A DNA stretch of 64,000 nucleotides, taken from CALRWV02 sp943371965. GTDB taxonomy: Bacteria; Bacteroidota; JABWAT01. This document shows, in pieces, positions 15,925-25,800 of this stretch. Under the pieces are notes generated by a model that saw nothing but the letters and a program-made list of their open reading frames with translations, was not told the origin of the DNA and did not search any database. The stretch covers positions 118,769 through 182,768 of the forward strand of contig CALRWV020000007.1 in the NCBI GenBank assembly GCA_943371965.1, read 5' to 3'. The position numbers and the translations under genes were made by a program. Each line of letters begins with the position of its first letter. Positions within the stretch are counted from its first letter, which is position 1.

Positions 15925-17019
15925 CTATTCTGAAATATTTGTATCCAGAATCTGTCTGATCAATACCTTTGCCTGTCTGATGGATTTTTGGACATCAGGT
16001 TCCAATAAACACAGTTCTTCAATTTTCCATTTAAAGGGAAAATCAAAACCGCTCTCATTTTTTCCTGTAATGCATAAAACGGTTTTGTCATATTTCAGAA
16101 ATCCGCTGATCCATTTTCCCTGAAAGGTCTGTAAATCGAGCTTTCCTTCACCTGTTATGATAACATCAGATTCTTTCAGTTTGTTCTGAAACTTTTCATT
16201 GCTGTAAAAGAAATCGGTTCCCTTGATGAATTGAGTTTTGAGATATTTTTCAGGTAAAAGTCCCAATGCACCACCCGCGCCGGTGACTGAATCTGATAAT
16301 CCAAATCTATCAGAAAATTCGTAAAAATCTTTTTTGACCTGATTGATAAATTCAGCTTTCAATCCTTTTTGCGGACCGTAAATTTCAAAAAAAGAGTTAT
16401 TTGAATCAGAAATGGAAATATCAACATCATGAAAAAACTTCAAAACAAAATCATATTCTTTTTCAGAATCAATTGAAGCAACCTGATTAAAATTTTTGAG
16501 TGATGGTGAAATCCGGTTACCATCTGCCGTTTTGAAAATAAATCCCAATCCTTCAAGAATCCCCATTCCAAAATCAATGGTTGCTGTACCACCAATTCCA
16601 ATCCAGAATTCATTAATTTCAGGATACTGCTGTTTCAGTTTTGAAATAAGAAATCCAAGAGGCTGACTGTTGTAATCAAATGGGTTTCTGTTTTTCTGCG
16701 GAATTTTTTCAATTCCAATGACAGATGCAGTTTCTATACCTGCAATTTTTCCATCATCAACTAAGAAAATATTTTCCTTGTGAAATCCATTTTTTTGGAG
16801 GGAAGGAACATCAATTTGAATAAAACTTCCGTTATAAATCGAAGAAATTGAATCCAAAAACCCATTCCCGCCATCAGAACCAGGAAAGGACTCCAACAGT
16901 CTGAATCCACGGTTCCAAAGATAGGATTTAATGAATTCTGTCAGCCCTCTAGAAGTTATGCTGTCTTTGAAAGCAGCAGGAGAGATGAATATTTTTTTTG
17001 ATTTATCCAGCAATTTCAA
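15925..17019 (-). CDS. glxK: Glycerate kinase, GlxK type
   Basis: A 364-aa protein of the GlxK/GarK fold. Characteristic features are ISPAAFKDSITS near the N-terminus, the FPGSDGGNGFLDS segment, the glycine-rich IGIGGTATIDFGMGILEGLG loop around residues 142-161 and a GAGGALGLLP stretch, plus a later TGEGKLDLQTFQGK. These are diagnostic of glycerate 2-kinase (ATP + glycerate to phosphoglycerate). Family members are 370-400 aa, so the length fits. It overlaps uridine kinase upstream by 4 nt (ATGA). With a HAD phosphatase upstream in the same operon it could serve in glycolate/glycerate salvage, but that link is inference. Confidence 0.85.
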   Translation of the reverse strand: MKLLDKSKKIFISPAAFKDSITSRGLTEFIKSYLWNRGFRLLESFPGSDGGNGFLDSISSIYNGSFIQIDVPSLQKNGFHKENIFLVDDGKIAGIETASVIGIEKIPQKNRNPFDYNSQPLGFLISKLKQQYPEINEFWIGIGGTATIDFGMGILEGLGFIFKTADGNRISPSLKNFNQVASIDSEKEYDFVLKFFHDVDISISDSNNSFFEIYGPQKGLKAEFINQVKKDFYEFSDRFGLSDSVTGAGGALGLLPEKYLKTQFIKGTDFFYSNEKFQNKLKESDVIITGEGKLDLQTFQGKWISGFLKYDKTVLCITGKNESGFDFPFKWKIEELCLLEPDVQKSIRQAKVLIRQILDTNISE

Positions 17020-17633
17020 ATATTCAGCATTGATTTGATTTTTGAGGCAACAAGTTCAATTGCAACCTGATTTTCACCACCGCGTGGAATTATAATATCT
17101 GCCCATCTTTTTGACGGCTCAACGAATTCAAGGTGCATGGGTTTAACATGAGAAATATATTGCTGAAAAACACTGTCGATGCTTCTGCCCCGCTCAGTTA
17201 TGTCGCGTTTCAATCTCCTCAGCAACCTTTCATCCGCATCAGTATCAACAAATATTTTAATCCCAAACAAATCCCGGACTTTTTTTTCAGCCAGAATCAG
17301 AATTCCATCAATGAAAATAACCTCCTTCGGTTCAATTTTCCTTGTTTCCTTTAACCTGCGGTGTGTGGAAAAATCGTAAATTGGAACTTCAACACTCTGG
17401 TATTTTTTTAACTGTTTGATATGTTCAATCAGGAGATTTGTTTCAAGTGCATCAGGATGATCAAAATTGAGTTCTGTAATTGGAGTATCGCCATAAATGG
17501 AAATATCCTTGTAATAATAATCATGATAAATAACTGCGATATGCTCTTCACCGATCAGGTCTGCAATTTTTTGAGTTATTGTGGATTTTCCTGACGCTGT
17601 TCCACCCGCTATTCCAACTACAAGAGGTTTCAA
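17016..17633 (-). CDS. udk: Uridine kinase
   Basis: A 205-aa P-loop nucleoside kinase. The Walker A motif GGTASGKST occupies residues 10-18; the substrate-binding YHDYYYKD follows, then NFDHPDALET, the lid-type VPIYDFSTHRR segment and GILILAEKKVRDLFG. All are hallmarks of uridine/cytidine kinase, which phosphorylates uridine and cytidine with ATP or GTP in pyrimidine salvage. Length (205 vs about 210 aa) is normal. It overlaps glycerate kinase downstream by 4 nt and follows the HAD phosphatase gene by 39 nt. The 3' half also carries AFQ-related shadow frames on the other strand; those are not genes. Confidence 0.93.
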   Translation of the reverse strand: MKPLVVGIAGGTASGKSTITQKIADLIGEEHIAVIYHDYYYKDISIYGDTPITELNFDHPDALETNLLIEHIKQLKKYQSVEVPIYDFSTHRRLKETRKIEPKEVIFIDGILILAEKKVRDLFGIKIFVDTDADERLLRRLKRDITERGRSIDSVFQQYISHVKPMHLEFVEPSKRWADIIIPRGGENQVAIELVASKIKSMLNI

Positions 17634-17672
17634 ATCAATCTCCTTTTCGATTTCAACCCGAAATAAAACCAG

Positions 17673-18365
17673 TTAAAAATACAGTTCAATAATTTCTTTT
17701 GCATCATTCAAATCGTGAATCACAAAATCAGCCCCGTGATTTTTAAGTTCCGCCTCCTTAAATCTTCCGGTAGTAACAATTATTGATACTGCCTTAATTT
17801 CTTTTGCAACATCAATATCCCTTGGAGTATCACCTATAACAATGAATTTTGCTGTTTCCGGTTCCATTTTAAAAATATCAGTTGCCCGTTCAACAACGAT
17901 CTTTCCCAACTCTTCACGTTTCCAATGATCATCACCGAAAGCACCAAACTCAAAAAAATGATCAAGTCCTGCAAGTTTCAATTTGTAATAGGCCAGTGTC
18001 TTTATGTTTCCGGTTAAAAGTGCGTTGATGACAAAATCATTTTTATGAAAAGCTGATAGCAGTTTTTTTCCACCGTTATGAATAAGTAAATCAGTTTCAG
18101 TAATTGATTTCAAAAATAATCCGGTGTACTCCGCTTTAAATTCATCCCATTTTGAAACATAAATTTCCTTTGAAATATGATGATATTCCATGGTTTCATT
18201 AAAAATCTGCCAATCTGTTTTTCCGGAAAACGAAACATGTGGAAGTTTCAGTCCCCTTCCGAAAACCGATTTCATGGCTTCGGTAACAAGATTAAATCCT
18301 TTCCGCTCAACAGAAAGCAAGGTTCCATCGATGTCGAAAAGCAGAATGAGTCTTGGAGGTGTCAT
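17673..18365 (-). CDS. HAD-superfamily phosphatase, phosphoglycolate-phosphatase-like
   Basis: A 230-aa HAD hydrolase with the classic nucleophile motif FDIDGTLLS (Asp11, Asp13), a helical C1 cap (about residues 20-95), NALLTGN (motif 2), the lysine region and the acidic IGDTPRDIDVAKE motif. The layout matches phosphoglycolate phosphatase-like enzymes that dephosphorylate small sugar or glycolate phosphates. It overlaps the methyltransferase gene upstream by 4 nt and lies within the RlpA-to-glycerate-kinase operon. Its specificity cannot be read from sequence. It is complete, starting MTPPRLILLFD with the ATG at 18365. Confidence 0.85.
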   Translation of the reverse strand: MTPPRLILLFDIDGTLLSVERKGFNLVTEAMKSVFGRGLKLPHVSFSGKTDWQIFNETMEYHHISKEIYVSKWDEFKAEYTGLFLKSITETDLLIHNGGKKLLSAFHKNDFVINALLTGNIKTLAYYKLKLAGLDHFFEFGAFGDDHWKREELGKIVVERATDIFKMEPETAKFIVIGDTPRDIDVAKEIKAVSIIVTTGRFKEAELKNHGADFVIHDLNDAKEIIELYF

Positions 18366-19153
18366 TGTTTTTCTGCGGTCAGAATGAATATTGATTGATA
18401 TTTCCCCAAACTAATATTTCGGAATCCTTGAATAGCAAATGATTGTTGAACTGATTCAGCAGAATCAAAGTGCAATCCACCTGATGTAGAGGCAACTTTT
18501 TGCGTTAAAGATCCCAACCATTTTTCCGATTTTAAAATTCCCATCCAGAAAGTTTTTCCCCCTGGTTTCAATGAAGCGTAGACTGATGAAACGGTCTCAT
18601 CAATTTTTGTGATTTCATTCCAGGAACCACCGCAGACAACTGAATCAAGTGAATTATCAGCAAATGAACTGTTTTCTGCAAAATTTTGGACATAACAACT
18701 TCTATCAGGAAACTTGTTTCTTTCTTCCACTCCAAGAAGCATTGTTTCACTGTAATCAAGAAAGTATAATCTGCTTTCACTGAATTTTTCCAGAATAAAT
18801 CTTCCGTACAAACCAGTTGAACAGGTAAGATCGCAAATGATGGAATCGGGGGGAACCGAGGAACAAAATTCCTCAAGAAGTTGCAATTCATTTCTGACGG
18901 AAAACTTTCCAAACGTCATAATTGATAAAGATTGCAGTCTCCAAATCCGTTCATAAAGATAGGAAGTTAATTTCCATGAGCCCGATTTTTGGGCTATAGT
19001 AAGATTAGGTTTAATATTTCCCGTGATCAGATTAATAATTCCATCTTTATTGGCAATTGGGTGATTGTTTTGACAAAAAAGTTTACTTGAAATTAAAGAA
19101 AGAGTTGTTTTACAAATTGGACAAACAAGGCGGGAAGCCAGTTCTAAATTCAT
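18362..19153 (-). CDS. SAM-dependent methyltransferase with N-terminal zinc ribbon
   Basis: A 263-aa protein. Cys11, Cys14, Cys27 and His31 (CPIC ... CQNNH) form a small zinc site like that at the start of RlmA-type rRNA methyltransferases, followed by NKDGIINLI. The Rossmann-type methyltransferase domain follows with motif I DLTCSTGLYGRF (Cys in place of the usual Gly-rich start) and DNSLDSVVCGG, motif III, and a GGKTFWMGI strand. The combination suggests a methyltransferase acting on RNA, lipid or a small molecule, with UbiE-like or RlmA-like relatives; I cannot choose between them. It overlaps its neighbours by 4 nt on both sides, so it is in a tightly coupled operon. Confidence 0.75.
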   Translation of the reverse strand: MNLELASRLVCPICKTTLSLISSKLFCQNNHPIANKDGIINLITGNIKPNLTIAQKSGSWKLTSYLYERIWRLQSLSIMTFGKFSVRNELQLLEEFCSSVPPDSIICDLTCSTGLYGRFILEKFSESRLYFLDYSETMLLGVEERNKFPDRSCYVQNFAENSSFADNSLDSVVCGGSWNEITKIDETVSSVYASLKPGGKTFWMGILKSEKWLGSLTQKVASTSGGLHFDSAESVQQSFAIQGFRNISLGKYQSIFILTAEKQ

Positions 19154-19440
19154 TTTTCAACTTCCATATAGGAAACAGCATCTGCTTTTTCGATCATCCA
19201 TGGTTTAATTGTTGTCCAAGTATTTTTAAAAAATTCTGAAAAACGGTATCTATCAAGACAAGCAGAGTTTTCCCATAAAGAATAAGTTGAAATTATTTGA
19301 GAATCATTTTCTGATTGCATTAGTTTTACATCTTTACAACCTTCAAATTCAAGAATACCCGATTTCGTTTTCCAGAAAAGTGATTTGAAATCATCTACTT
19401 TTTCTGCCGAAAATTTCATCTTGACAATGCGGACAATCAT
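19150..19440 (-). CDS. Antibiotic-biosynthesis-monooxygenase (ABM) fold protein
   Basis: A 96-aa protein starting MIVRIVKMKFSAEKVDDF, then FEGCKDVKLMQSENDSQIISTYSLWEN and WTTIKPW, which is the alternating strand pattern of the dimeric alpha/beta-barrel (ABM) superfamily. Members include YgiN-like quinol monooxygenases and heme-degrading enzymes. No cofactor residue stands out. It overlaps the SAM hydroxide adenosyltransferase by 4 nt and the methyltransferase by 4 nt, so it is in the same operon. A structural or metabolic role with the SAM-using neighbour is possible but unproven. Confidence 0.7.
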   Translation of the reverse strand: MIVRIVKMKFSAEKVDDFKSLFWKTKSGILEFEGCKDVKLMQSENDSQIISTYSLWENSACLDRYRFSEFFKNTWTTIKPWMIEKADAVSYMEVEK

Positions 19441-20228
19441 TTTGATTTCTCTATTATTATTGATGACCCGATGTTCAAATCAAACAACTGATTTGCGTTT
19501 GCCTGATAAACTGCAATTTCAAGTTGACTGCTTGAACCAATGAGGGCAACCGGATCTCCCGCTTCCACATCACTGTAAGACTGACTTAACTCCATCGGTT
19601 CCCAACCAGGCATGGAAACTACAAAATTTTCATTCTGCTGCCATTGTTTGAGAAATATTTCCGTCACATTCGAAATTAGATTTCCAAAGTGATCAATATG
19701 AATAATCTGACCTATTATTCTTTGTTTGTCATAAGAAGGCAAACTCCATCTCAAATCAAGAAGTTCCGATTTCTGAATACCTAACAATTTAGCCGGGACA
19801 CCCAGTGAAAGAAAAGCTGCAATTGGAGTAAAAATATCACGCCCGTGAAAAACGGGACTCACAACACTGTTTTTATAGTTTGAATTTAAAATTGAAAAAA
19901 TCCGGTCAGGTTTTGTTGTTTCAAATGCGAGGGTTAAAATCCCATTATCAGGTGCTATGAAATAATGTCCGTTGTGTTTTACCAATACGGCATCTCTTTC
20001 ACCGCCCACTTCCGGATCAACAATCACAACGTGTATGGTATCAGGAGAAAAATTCGGGTATGAATTTTTTAATGTAAAGGCGGCTTCAATAATATTCTGG
20101 TTTTTTATTTCATGGGTCAAATGCAGTATTTCAACATCGGGATTGATGGATTTTATCTGTCCTATTAATGAAGGAACATAATAATCCTTTGTACCAAAAT
20201 CCGTTATCAGCGTTATTAGTCTTTTCAA
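19437..20228 (-). CDS. SAM hydroxide adenosyltransferase (DUF62, chlorinase/fluorinase fold)
   Basis: A 263-aa protein with ITDFGTKDYYVPSLIGQI near the start, VVIVDPEVGG in the middle, and APDNGILT, all conserved in the DUF62 group that is homologous to fluorinase and chlorinase. Most members hydrolyse S-adenosylmethionine to adenosine and methionine using hydroxide; the halogenase-specific loop is not seen. It sits between RlpA (3-nt gap) and the ABM protein (4-nt overlap), in an operon that also contains a SAM methyltransferase. Length fits the family. No secretion signal. Its physiological purpose in general is unclear, perhaps control of SAM or adenosine. Confidence 0.85.
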   Translation of the reverse strand: MKRLITLITDFGTKDYYVPSLIGQIKSINPDVEILHLTHEIKNQNIIEAAFTLKNSYPNFSPDTIHVVIVDPEVGGERDAVLVKHNGHYFIAPDNGILTLAFETTKPDRIFSILNSNYKNSVVSPVFHGRDIFTPIAAFLSLGVPAKLLGIQKSELLDLRWSLPSYDKQRIIGQIIHIDHFGNLISNVTEIFLKQWQQNENFVVSMPGWEPMELSQSYSDVEAGDPVALIGSSSQLEIAVYQANANQLFDLNIGSSIIIEKSK

Positions 20229-20231
20229 AGT

Positions 20232-20669
20232 TCAGAGTTTTTCCAATTTTACTTCAACAACACCGGTAGAAAGCATTTCGATCTGTTTTGCTGCAGCATA
20301 GCTTAAATCAATAATCCTGTCACCGACAAAAGGTCCTCTGTCGTTTACCCTAACAACTACGGATTTTCCGTTTTCCAGATTAGTAACCCTAAGTTTCGTT
20401 CCGAAAGCAAAAGCACGGTGTGCCGCAGTCAGTTGGTACATGTCAAAAACTTCTCCGCTTGAAGTTTTCCTGCCATGGTATTTGGGACCGTAATAACTCG
20501 CCATCCCCTGAAGGTTTATTTGAGAATTATCAACCGGTCTCTTATTTGAAATGGAATATTTAACAGAAGATTTTGGAGATTTTTCAGATGAAAACCGTGA
20601 TGAGCTGCTGCATGCAGTAATAAATGAAACCAGTGAAAGAAAAATAAGTTTTGAAAAACCGGATTTCAT
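20232..20669 (-). CDS. rlpA: RlpA-family septal-ring lipoprotein
   Basis: A 145-aa lipoprotein: signal peptide with lipobox ITAC (Cys20) followed by a Ser-rich linker, then the double-psi beta-barrel domain of RlpA with GMASYYGPKYHGRKTSSGE, LTAAHRAFAFGT and VVRVNDRGPFVGDR. RlpA proteins cleave or bind denuded glycan strands of peptidoglycan during division. The SPOR domain present in longer RlpA proteins is absent, so septal targeting may differ. It starts the 20.7-15.2 kb operon with only 3 nt to the next gene. A -7 box overlapping the upstream gene's stop is a possible promoter. Confidence 0.88.
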   Translation of the reverse strand: MKSGFSKLIFLSLVSFITACSSSSRFSSEKSPKSSVKYSISNKRPVDNSQINLQGMASYYGPKYHGRKTSSGEVFDMYQLTAAHRAFAFGTKLRVTNLENGKSVVVRVNDRGPFVGDRIIDLSYAAAKQIEMLSTGVVEVKLEKL

Positions 20670-20750
20670 GGATAAAATTTCGTTTGACAGTTTGGCAATA
20701 ACTTCCTACAGTGATTTCATTTTATTTTAAATGATGAAAGTTATTTTATG

Positions 20751-20758
20751 CAAACTTA
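20751..20758 (-). promoter_or_regulatory. Candidate -7 box for rlpA overlapping the manC stop
   Basis: The minus strand reads TAAGTTTG, a full match to TAnnTTTG, and its first three bases are the TAA stop of the GDP-mannose pyrophosphorylase gene. The rlpA ATG is 81 nt downstream. No clear -33 element. Confidence 0.35.
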
Positions 20759-21829
20759 CAAATAAGAATCGAAATTTCCTCGTTTCAACTGGTCAACTAC
20801 AAATTTCACATTCTGACTTTCCCCTTTTTTACAAATGAGAATTGAGTCTTCTGTTTCAACTACAATCAAATCCTCAACACCGACAAGGGCAATCAGTTTT
20901 TCTTTCGATTTCACAAACGAATTTTTGGAATTCACATTGATGACATGACCTTCAAGTTTATTTCCTTCAGAATCATTTTCAGCAAGAGTTGCAACTTCGT
21001 CCCATGAACCGACATCTGACCAGCCCAGATCAGCCTTTAGAACATAGACAAGCTCCGCTTTTTCCATCACCCCATAATCAATGGAAATATTCGGCATTCT
21101 GGAATAGATTTCAACTAAATGATGCGAGAATTCGGGAGTATCAATAAATGGTTCAAGATTGGAAAGTTCCATGTACAAATCAGGAAGAAATGTTTTGATT
21201 TCAGAAAGAACTACATCAGCTCTCCACAAAAACATGCCTGAATTCCACATAAAATCGCCTGAACGGATAAATCTCTGGGCGGTTTCAATGTTTGGCTTCT
21301 CTGCAAAAGTTTTCACATGAAATGCATCCGGATAACCATCCACCTGACTGTCTTCATCAATTTGAATGTAGCCATAACCAGTTTCCGGACGTGTTGGTTT
21401 TAATCCTATTGTCAACAAAGCCTTGTCTTCATTTGCAAGGGAAAGTCCCTGTTTCAGAATTTCATAAAAACGGTTGGTGTTTTTGATGATGTGATCACTG
21501 GGTACAACAAGCAAAACAGCATCTTTATCACGTTTCTGCAGTACTTTTGCTGCCAAACCGACAGCAGCTGCGGTATTTCTTCCAAACGGTTCAAGAATAA
21601 ACTGATCAGCTGAAAAATCAGGAAGCAGTTTTTTGAGAATATCAGAATGAATCTGACTTCCAACAATCAGAATATTTTCTGATTTAAAAACAGGTTTCAA
21701 CCGCTCAACTGTTGATTGAATCATTGTTGTTTCATCAACAATGGAAAGAAACTGTTTGGGAGTTGATGTTCTGGATAAAGGCCAGAAACGTGTTCCGCTT
21801 CCACCTGCCATAATCACTGCATAATTCAT
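20756..21829 (-). CDS. manC: Mannose-1-phosphate guanylyltransferase
   Basis: A 357-aa nucleotidyltransferase. The signature AGGSGTRFWPLSR with TPKQFL lies at residues 8-27, followed by ILEPFGRNTAAAVGLA, VVPSDH (metal/nucleotide site) and FMWNSGMFLWRA plus IDYGVMEK (mannose-phosphate site), which together are diagnostic of GDP-mannose pyrophosphorylase. It makes GDP-mannose, the substrate of gmd encoded in the same operon. The C-terminal phosphomannose isomerase half of bifunctional ManC proteins is absent, so this is the short single-domain form. It ends the operon that starts with the sugar transferase at 30859. Confidence 0.9.
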   Translation of the reverse strand: MNYAVIMAGGSGTRFWPLSRTSTPKQFLSIVDETTMIQSTVERLKPVFKSENILIVGSQIHSDILKKLLPDFSADQFILEPFGRNTAAAVGLAAKVLQKRDKDAVLLVVPSDHIIKNTNRFYEILKQGLSLANEDKALLTIGLKPTRPETGYGYIQIDEDSQVDGYPDAFHVKTFAEKPNIETAQRFIRSGDFMWNSGMFLWRADVVLSEIKTFLPDLYMELSNLEPFIDTPEFSHHLVEIYSRMPNISIDYGVMEKAELVYVLKADLGWSDVGSWDEVATLAENDSEGNKLEGHVINVNSKNSFVKSKEKLIALVGVEDLIVVETEDSILICKKGESQNVKFVVDQLKRGNFDSYL

Positions 21830-21855
21830 CAGGAATTCCTATAAAAAAGTTAAAA

Positions 21856-22851
21856 TCAATTTGTTTTTGTTTCTGATGCTTTTTTTTCTTCTGTTATTTC
21901 CTGAAGCATCTGAAATGCAAAATATCTGGCTGGAGAAATTTCAAGAACTTTGTTGATAACCAGCGTTGCGTTATCATATTCCCCTTTTACCTTGTAAGTA
22001 TAGGCAAGATTTTCCAAAGCCTCAAGAAAATTTGGACGTAGTTTCAGAGCAATAAAATAATTTCGGACGGCTTCATCATACAATCCGTATTCATGATACA
22101 GATAACCGATGTTATTGTATGCCATTGCATAGGTTGGGTCGATTGTTATTGCTTGGCTTAGATATTTGAAGGCTTCATTGATTTCACCGATTTTAAATTC
22201 GGCTACTGCAAGATTATTGTAAATTTCAACATAATAAGGTGCAAGATTGATCATTTGCTTGTAAAGGATAATTTTCTCATCCGGACTTTTTACAGTATCT
22301 GCAACAGAAAGCAATTCAAGTGAATTCCAGTTCAGTTCACCTGATTTGAATTTTTTAGCGATTTCAAGATTTAATCTTGCAGATTCATAATCTGGATTGA
22401 TTTTTAAGCTTTTTTCAAACTTAACAATTGCGTCATCAAATTTTCCGTTCAGCAAAAACATGTGTCCGATATTATTGTAAGCTTCGTAATAAACAGTATC
22501 TTCTTTCACAGCTTTTTGGAAATTGATCAAACCTGCTTCATTGTTTTTTAAATAAAACTGGGCCAAACCTGAAATATTGTATGACCATGCCAAATCATGT
22601 CTGCTTAATTTGATAATCGATGGTTCAAGCTCAAGAAGACGCTTCTCCACAAATTCCATATTACCCGTATTGAAAGAATCTGTAACTGCAAAAAGATCAG
22701 CTTGGAGTGCTTTCAAAGCAGTTGAATCAGCGTCGGATAAACTGCCCTTTTTATCACTTTTGAAAAAATTGCTGAATTGTGAACAGGAATAAATGTTTAG
22801 AACAAAAAATAAAACAAATAAAGTTCTAAGGGTAAAATTGATTCTTTTCAT
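21856..22851 (-). CDS. TPR-repeat lipoprotein
   Basis: The ATG at 22851 is chosen because it begins a lipoprotein signal (lipobox IYSC, Cys23) and has GGAGAAATC just upstream; the frame is open to 22902 through an ATGA overlap with the previous gene, but that start would add 17 residues before the signal peptide. The 331-aa product contains at least five tetratricopeptide repeats, for example AYNNIGHMFLLNGKFDDAIVKF and AYNNIGYLYHEYGLYDEAVRNY. TPR lipoproteins often scaffold envelope complexes. It sits directly downstream of the PorU-like sortase gene (47 nt), so it may assist secretion or attachment, which is inference. Confidence 0.8.
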   Translation of the reverse strand: MKRINFTLRTLFVLFFVLNIYSCSQFSNFFKSDKKGSLSDADSTALKALQADLFAVTDSFNTGNMEFVEKRLLELEPSIIKLSRHDLAWSYNISGLAQFYLKNNEAGLINFQKAVKEDTVYYEAYNNIGHMFLLNGKFDDAIVKFEKSLKINPDYESARLNLEIAKKFKSGELNWNSLELLSVADTVKSPDEKIILYKQMINLAPYYVEIYNNLAVAEFKIGEINEAFKYLSQAITIDPTYAMAYNNIGYLYHEYGLYDEAVRNYFIALKLRPNFLEALENLAYTYKVKGEYDNATLVINKVLEISPARYFAFQMLQEITEEKKASETKTN

Positions 22852-22898
22852 GATTTCTCCAGGTAGGTTTGAATTTAAGGTTGATTTCACCTTAATAC

Positions 22899-25800
22899 TC
22901 ATTCAAGCTTGAACAGTTTCCCGATAGTTTCTTTTTTTGTGTGTTCAAAATCAATTAATACTTTGTAAAAATAAATTCCGTTGGCAATGTTATCACCGTC
23001 CGCATCTTTTCCATCCCACATAACAGCATTTTGTCCTATTACCGGGAAAATATCAATTGATTTGATTTTAAGACCATTTTGGGTAAAAATCAGAATTTTC
23101 CCTGATTTTGGATTTTCAAGACCTGATACTGTAAATGAAAAATTGGTAAAATCATTGAAGGGGTTTGGATAATTCAAAACGGAATACAAATCATCGTCTG
23201 ATTTTACAACAACTTCATATTCAAATACTTTTGCCTTTTTGAAATAAGGGCCATATGGTGTTTTTATTGAAAGTTCGATTTTATATTTTCCTGCTTCAAG
23301 TTCCTTATCCACAATTATTTTTGTTTTCCTGATTGAAGGTTCATTGATGAATTCTATCGAATTTTTCAGAGAATGGTTTTCACCGTTGAAATAGAGAAAA
23401 ATAAAATTGGTGTCAGTCAATGGAATGAAATCTGTGTAACTCACTTCAAATTCGAATTTAGAATGTGATGGAATCATTTTACTTTCCAACTCCTGAACTT
23501 CTTTTTCATTGATTGCAGTTTTTATTTTCAGGTTAAACTCAGTAGTATCTGAAGATGTTGTCGTTGCTATTTTAAATGTACCGGTAATAACCGACAATCC
23601 TTCATATTTTCCATCAGATAAAACAGAGATCGTATATTCATAATCCCCTGAATCAACCAAGGTATTTGAAGGAATTTCAAAACTGATTTCTTTTTTAAGA
23701 AAATCCTTTACAATATTTTTTTCTAAGGTTTTTACTTCAGAATTCGACTTTTTAAGTACCAATTTCAGATCAACAGTTTCTGCTGGATTGGTTTCTGATT
23801 CAAATACAGTAACCCAGATGCTGAATGGCTCACCCTCCTTGAAAACCACATTCTGATTATCAGTTTTTTGCAATCCAATTTTAATGGGAGAATCATACAC
23901 AACTTCTTTAAAAGCAATTTTCGGTTTTTCTGATATTTCACTGTTTGTAAGTCTAACATGGACGGAATCAAAATTTCCGGAATAATTTTCAGTTGCTGCA
24001 GGAATCAATTGGCTTTCGGTATTTGCAGGAAATGTAGAAACAAAAACAGTATCATTTGCAGATAAATTCGTCAGGGAAAATGATTTCAATTGATTTAATT
24101 CAAATGAGGAAAAAGCAAATGATCCTGATTTTGACATTCTGGGCAAATTGGTTTCAAGACTGATTTTTTCATTTAGATTCTGTGCATCACCTTCAAGAAT
24201 TTTTCCGTTGATTGAACCCAGAAATGCCCATGATTCGCGGTACTTGACTGAATCAATCAATGTGCTGCCCAATAATTTCAATTTATTTTTTAAAGTTTCG
24301 GTGACTTTTCTTATTGCTTCATCACTGATGGCAAATGCAAAATAATCTCCACTGTCCATATTTGTTGTAATCCAACTTTCCATCAAATCAGATTCAGCGG
24401 TGGTATTATAAATATCGTATGTTCTGATTTCTTTCACGGAAAGGTCAATTTTATCAATTCTGATTGCCAACATGCCCCTGTTATTGTCAAAATACGGGTT
24501 CTTGGCAGCGTAAGTGATATCGCCAACTGTTATGTTTCCATACTTTCCGGCAGAATATCCCGCACTGGTTAATGCAACGGATAAACTTGAATTTCTAAAT
24601 TTAATTTTATTTTCTTTGATTTCAACATTACTGTTTCCGTAAATCAAATGCGGAACACTGAATGAATTTGAAATAACTGAAGATTTTAAAGTAAACCAAA
24701 ACTCTATAGATGAAGTATCCAAATCGTTTGAGAATATTATACTGGCCAATTCATTATCATTAAAACCTGTAAAATTAATGTGAATCGAATCCAACTGGTT
24801 CACAGATTTTATACCATTGCCAACAACTGTATTAGAAATGTTTTTAACAATCCAGCTTAGAGTCTGTTGCTGCGGTGCAAACAAGTAAATTGTTTTTAGG
24901 TTATTTGTTAAAATGCGACCAGATTCCAGATTTAAAAATTCAATTGTATTTTTCGGAATAAATGTGGAGAATTCAAACGAATTGTTTTCTAATAAACTGT
25001 CCGTTTGATTTACCCAATTTACTGTTGCTGTTAAATGATGAAGGCCGTTCTCAGTCAATTCGAATTGATGAGCTGTTTCATTGAACAATGAGTTCACAAA
25101 AATTCGTTTGGAATCAACCAGTTTGGAACCACTGTTATTTGAATCGAAAATATCAACGTCAACAGAATCAGAAATTATTTTTCCGGCATTCATAATTTTC
25201 AGTTTCAAATTATAATTACTTTTACCTGATTTTGTCAATGAGGACTCTTTCAGAATTGAAAGATCAGGAAAATTGTTGATTGGCAGTCTGAGCGTTGGAT
25301 CACCGATGTAAATGTATTCCCTGATAATTTCCTTTGCAAGAGAATTATTCGGATACGTTTTTACCATGTAATTTTTTGCATCATTTACTGCTTCAGATAA
25401 AGTCTTGTTCTTCGTTAAAAGCAAACTTCCGAAAATTTGCTTTACCAATATTTCATCGTAAGAAACATAACCCAGACCAGAAGTACCGACAAAAGCAATT
25501 GCACCTTTTGTCGGGTTTAAAACAAATGATTCACTGAAACTTTCCTGATTCGGATTGGCATAATCACCTGTAAAACAGGTCAAAGAAGTAATAAACGGGA
25601 AAATTCCTTTTGTATCAGGCAATTGGTTAGGGTCGTTCAGCATCAAATCCCAAGTTCTGCTACCTGCATGACCAATATAATTAACCCAGGTCATTCCATC
25701 ATGAAATGCACTTTGAATTTTAGGTGTTTCGATTCCAGCATCAATATATCCGTCGGTTCTTTTTATGATTGTATCTGAAACTCCTCTCACGAAAACTGAA

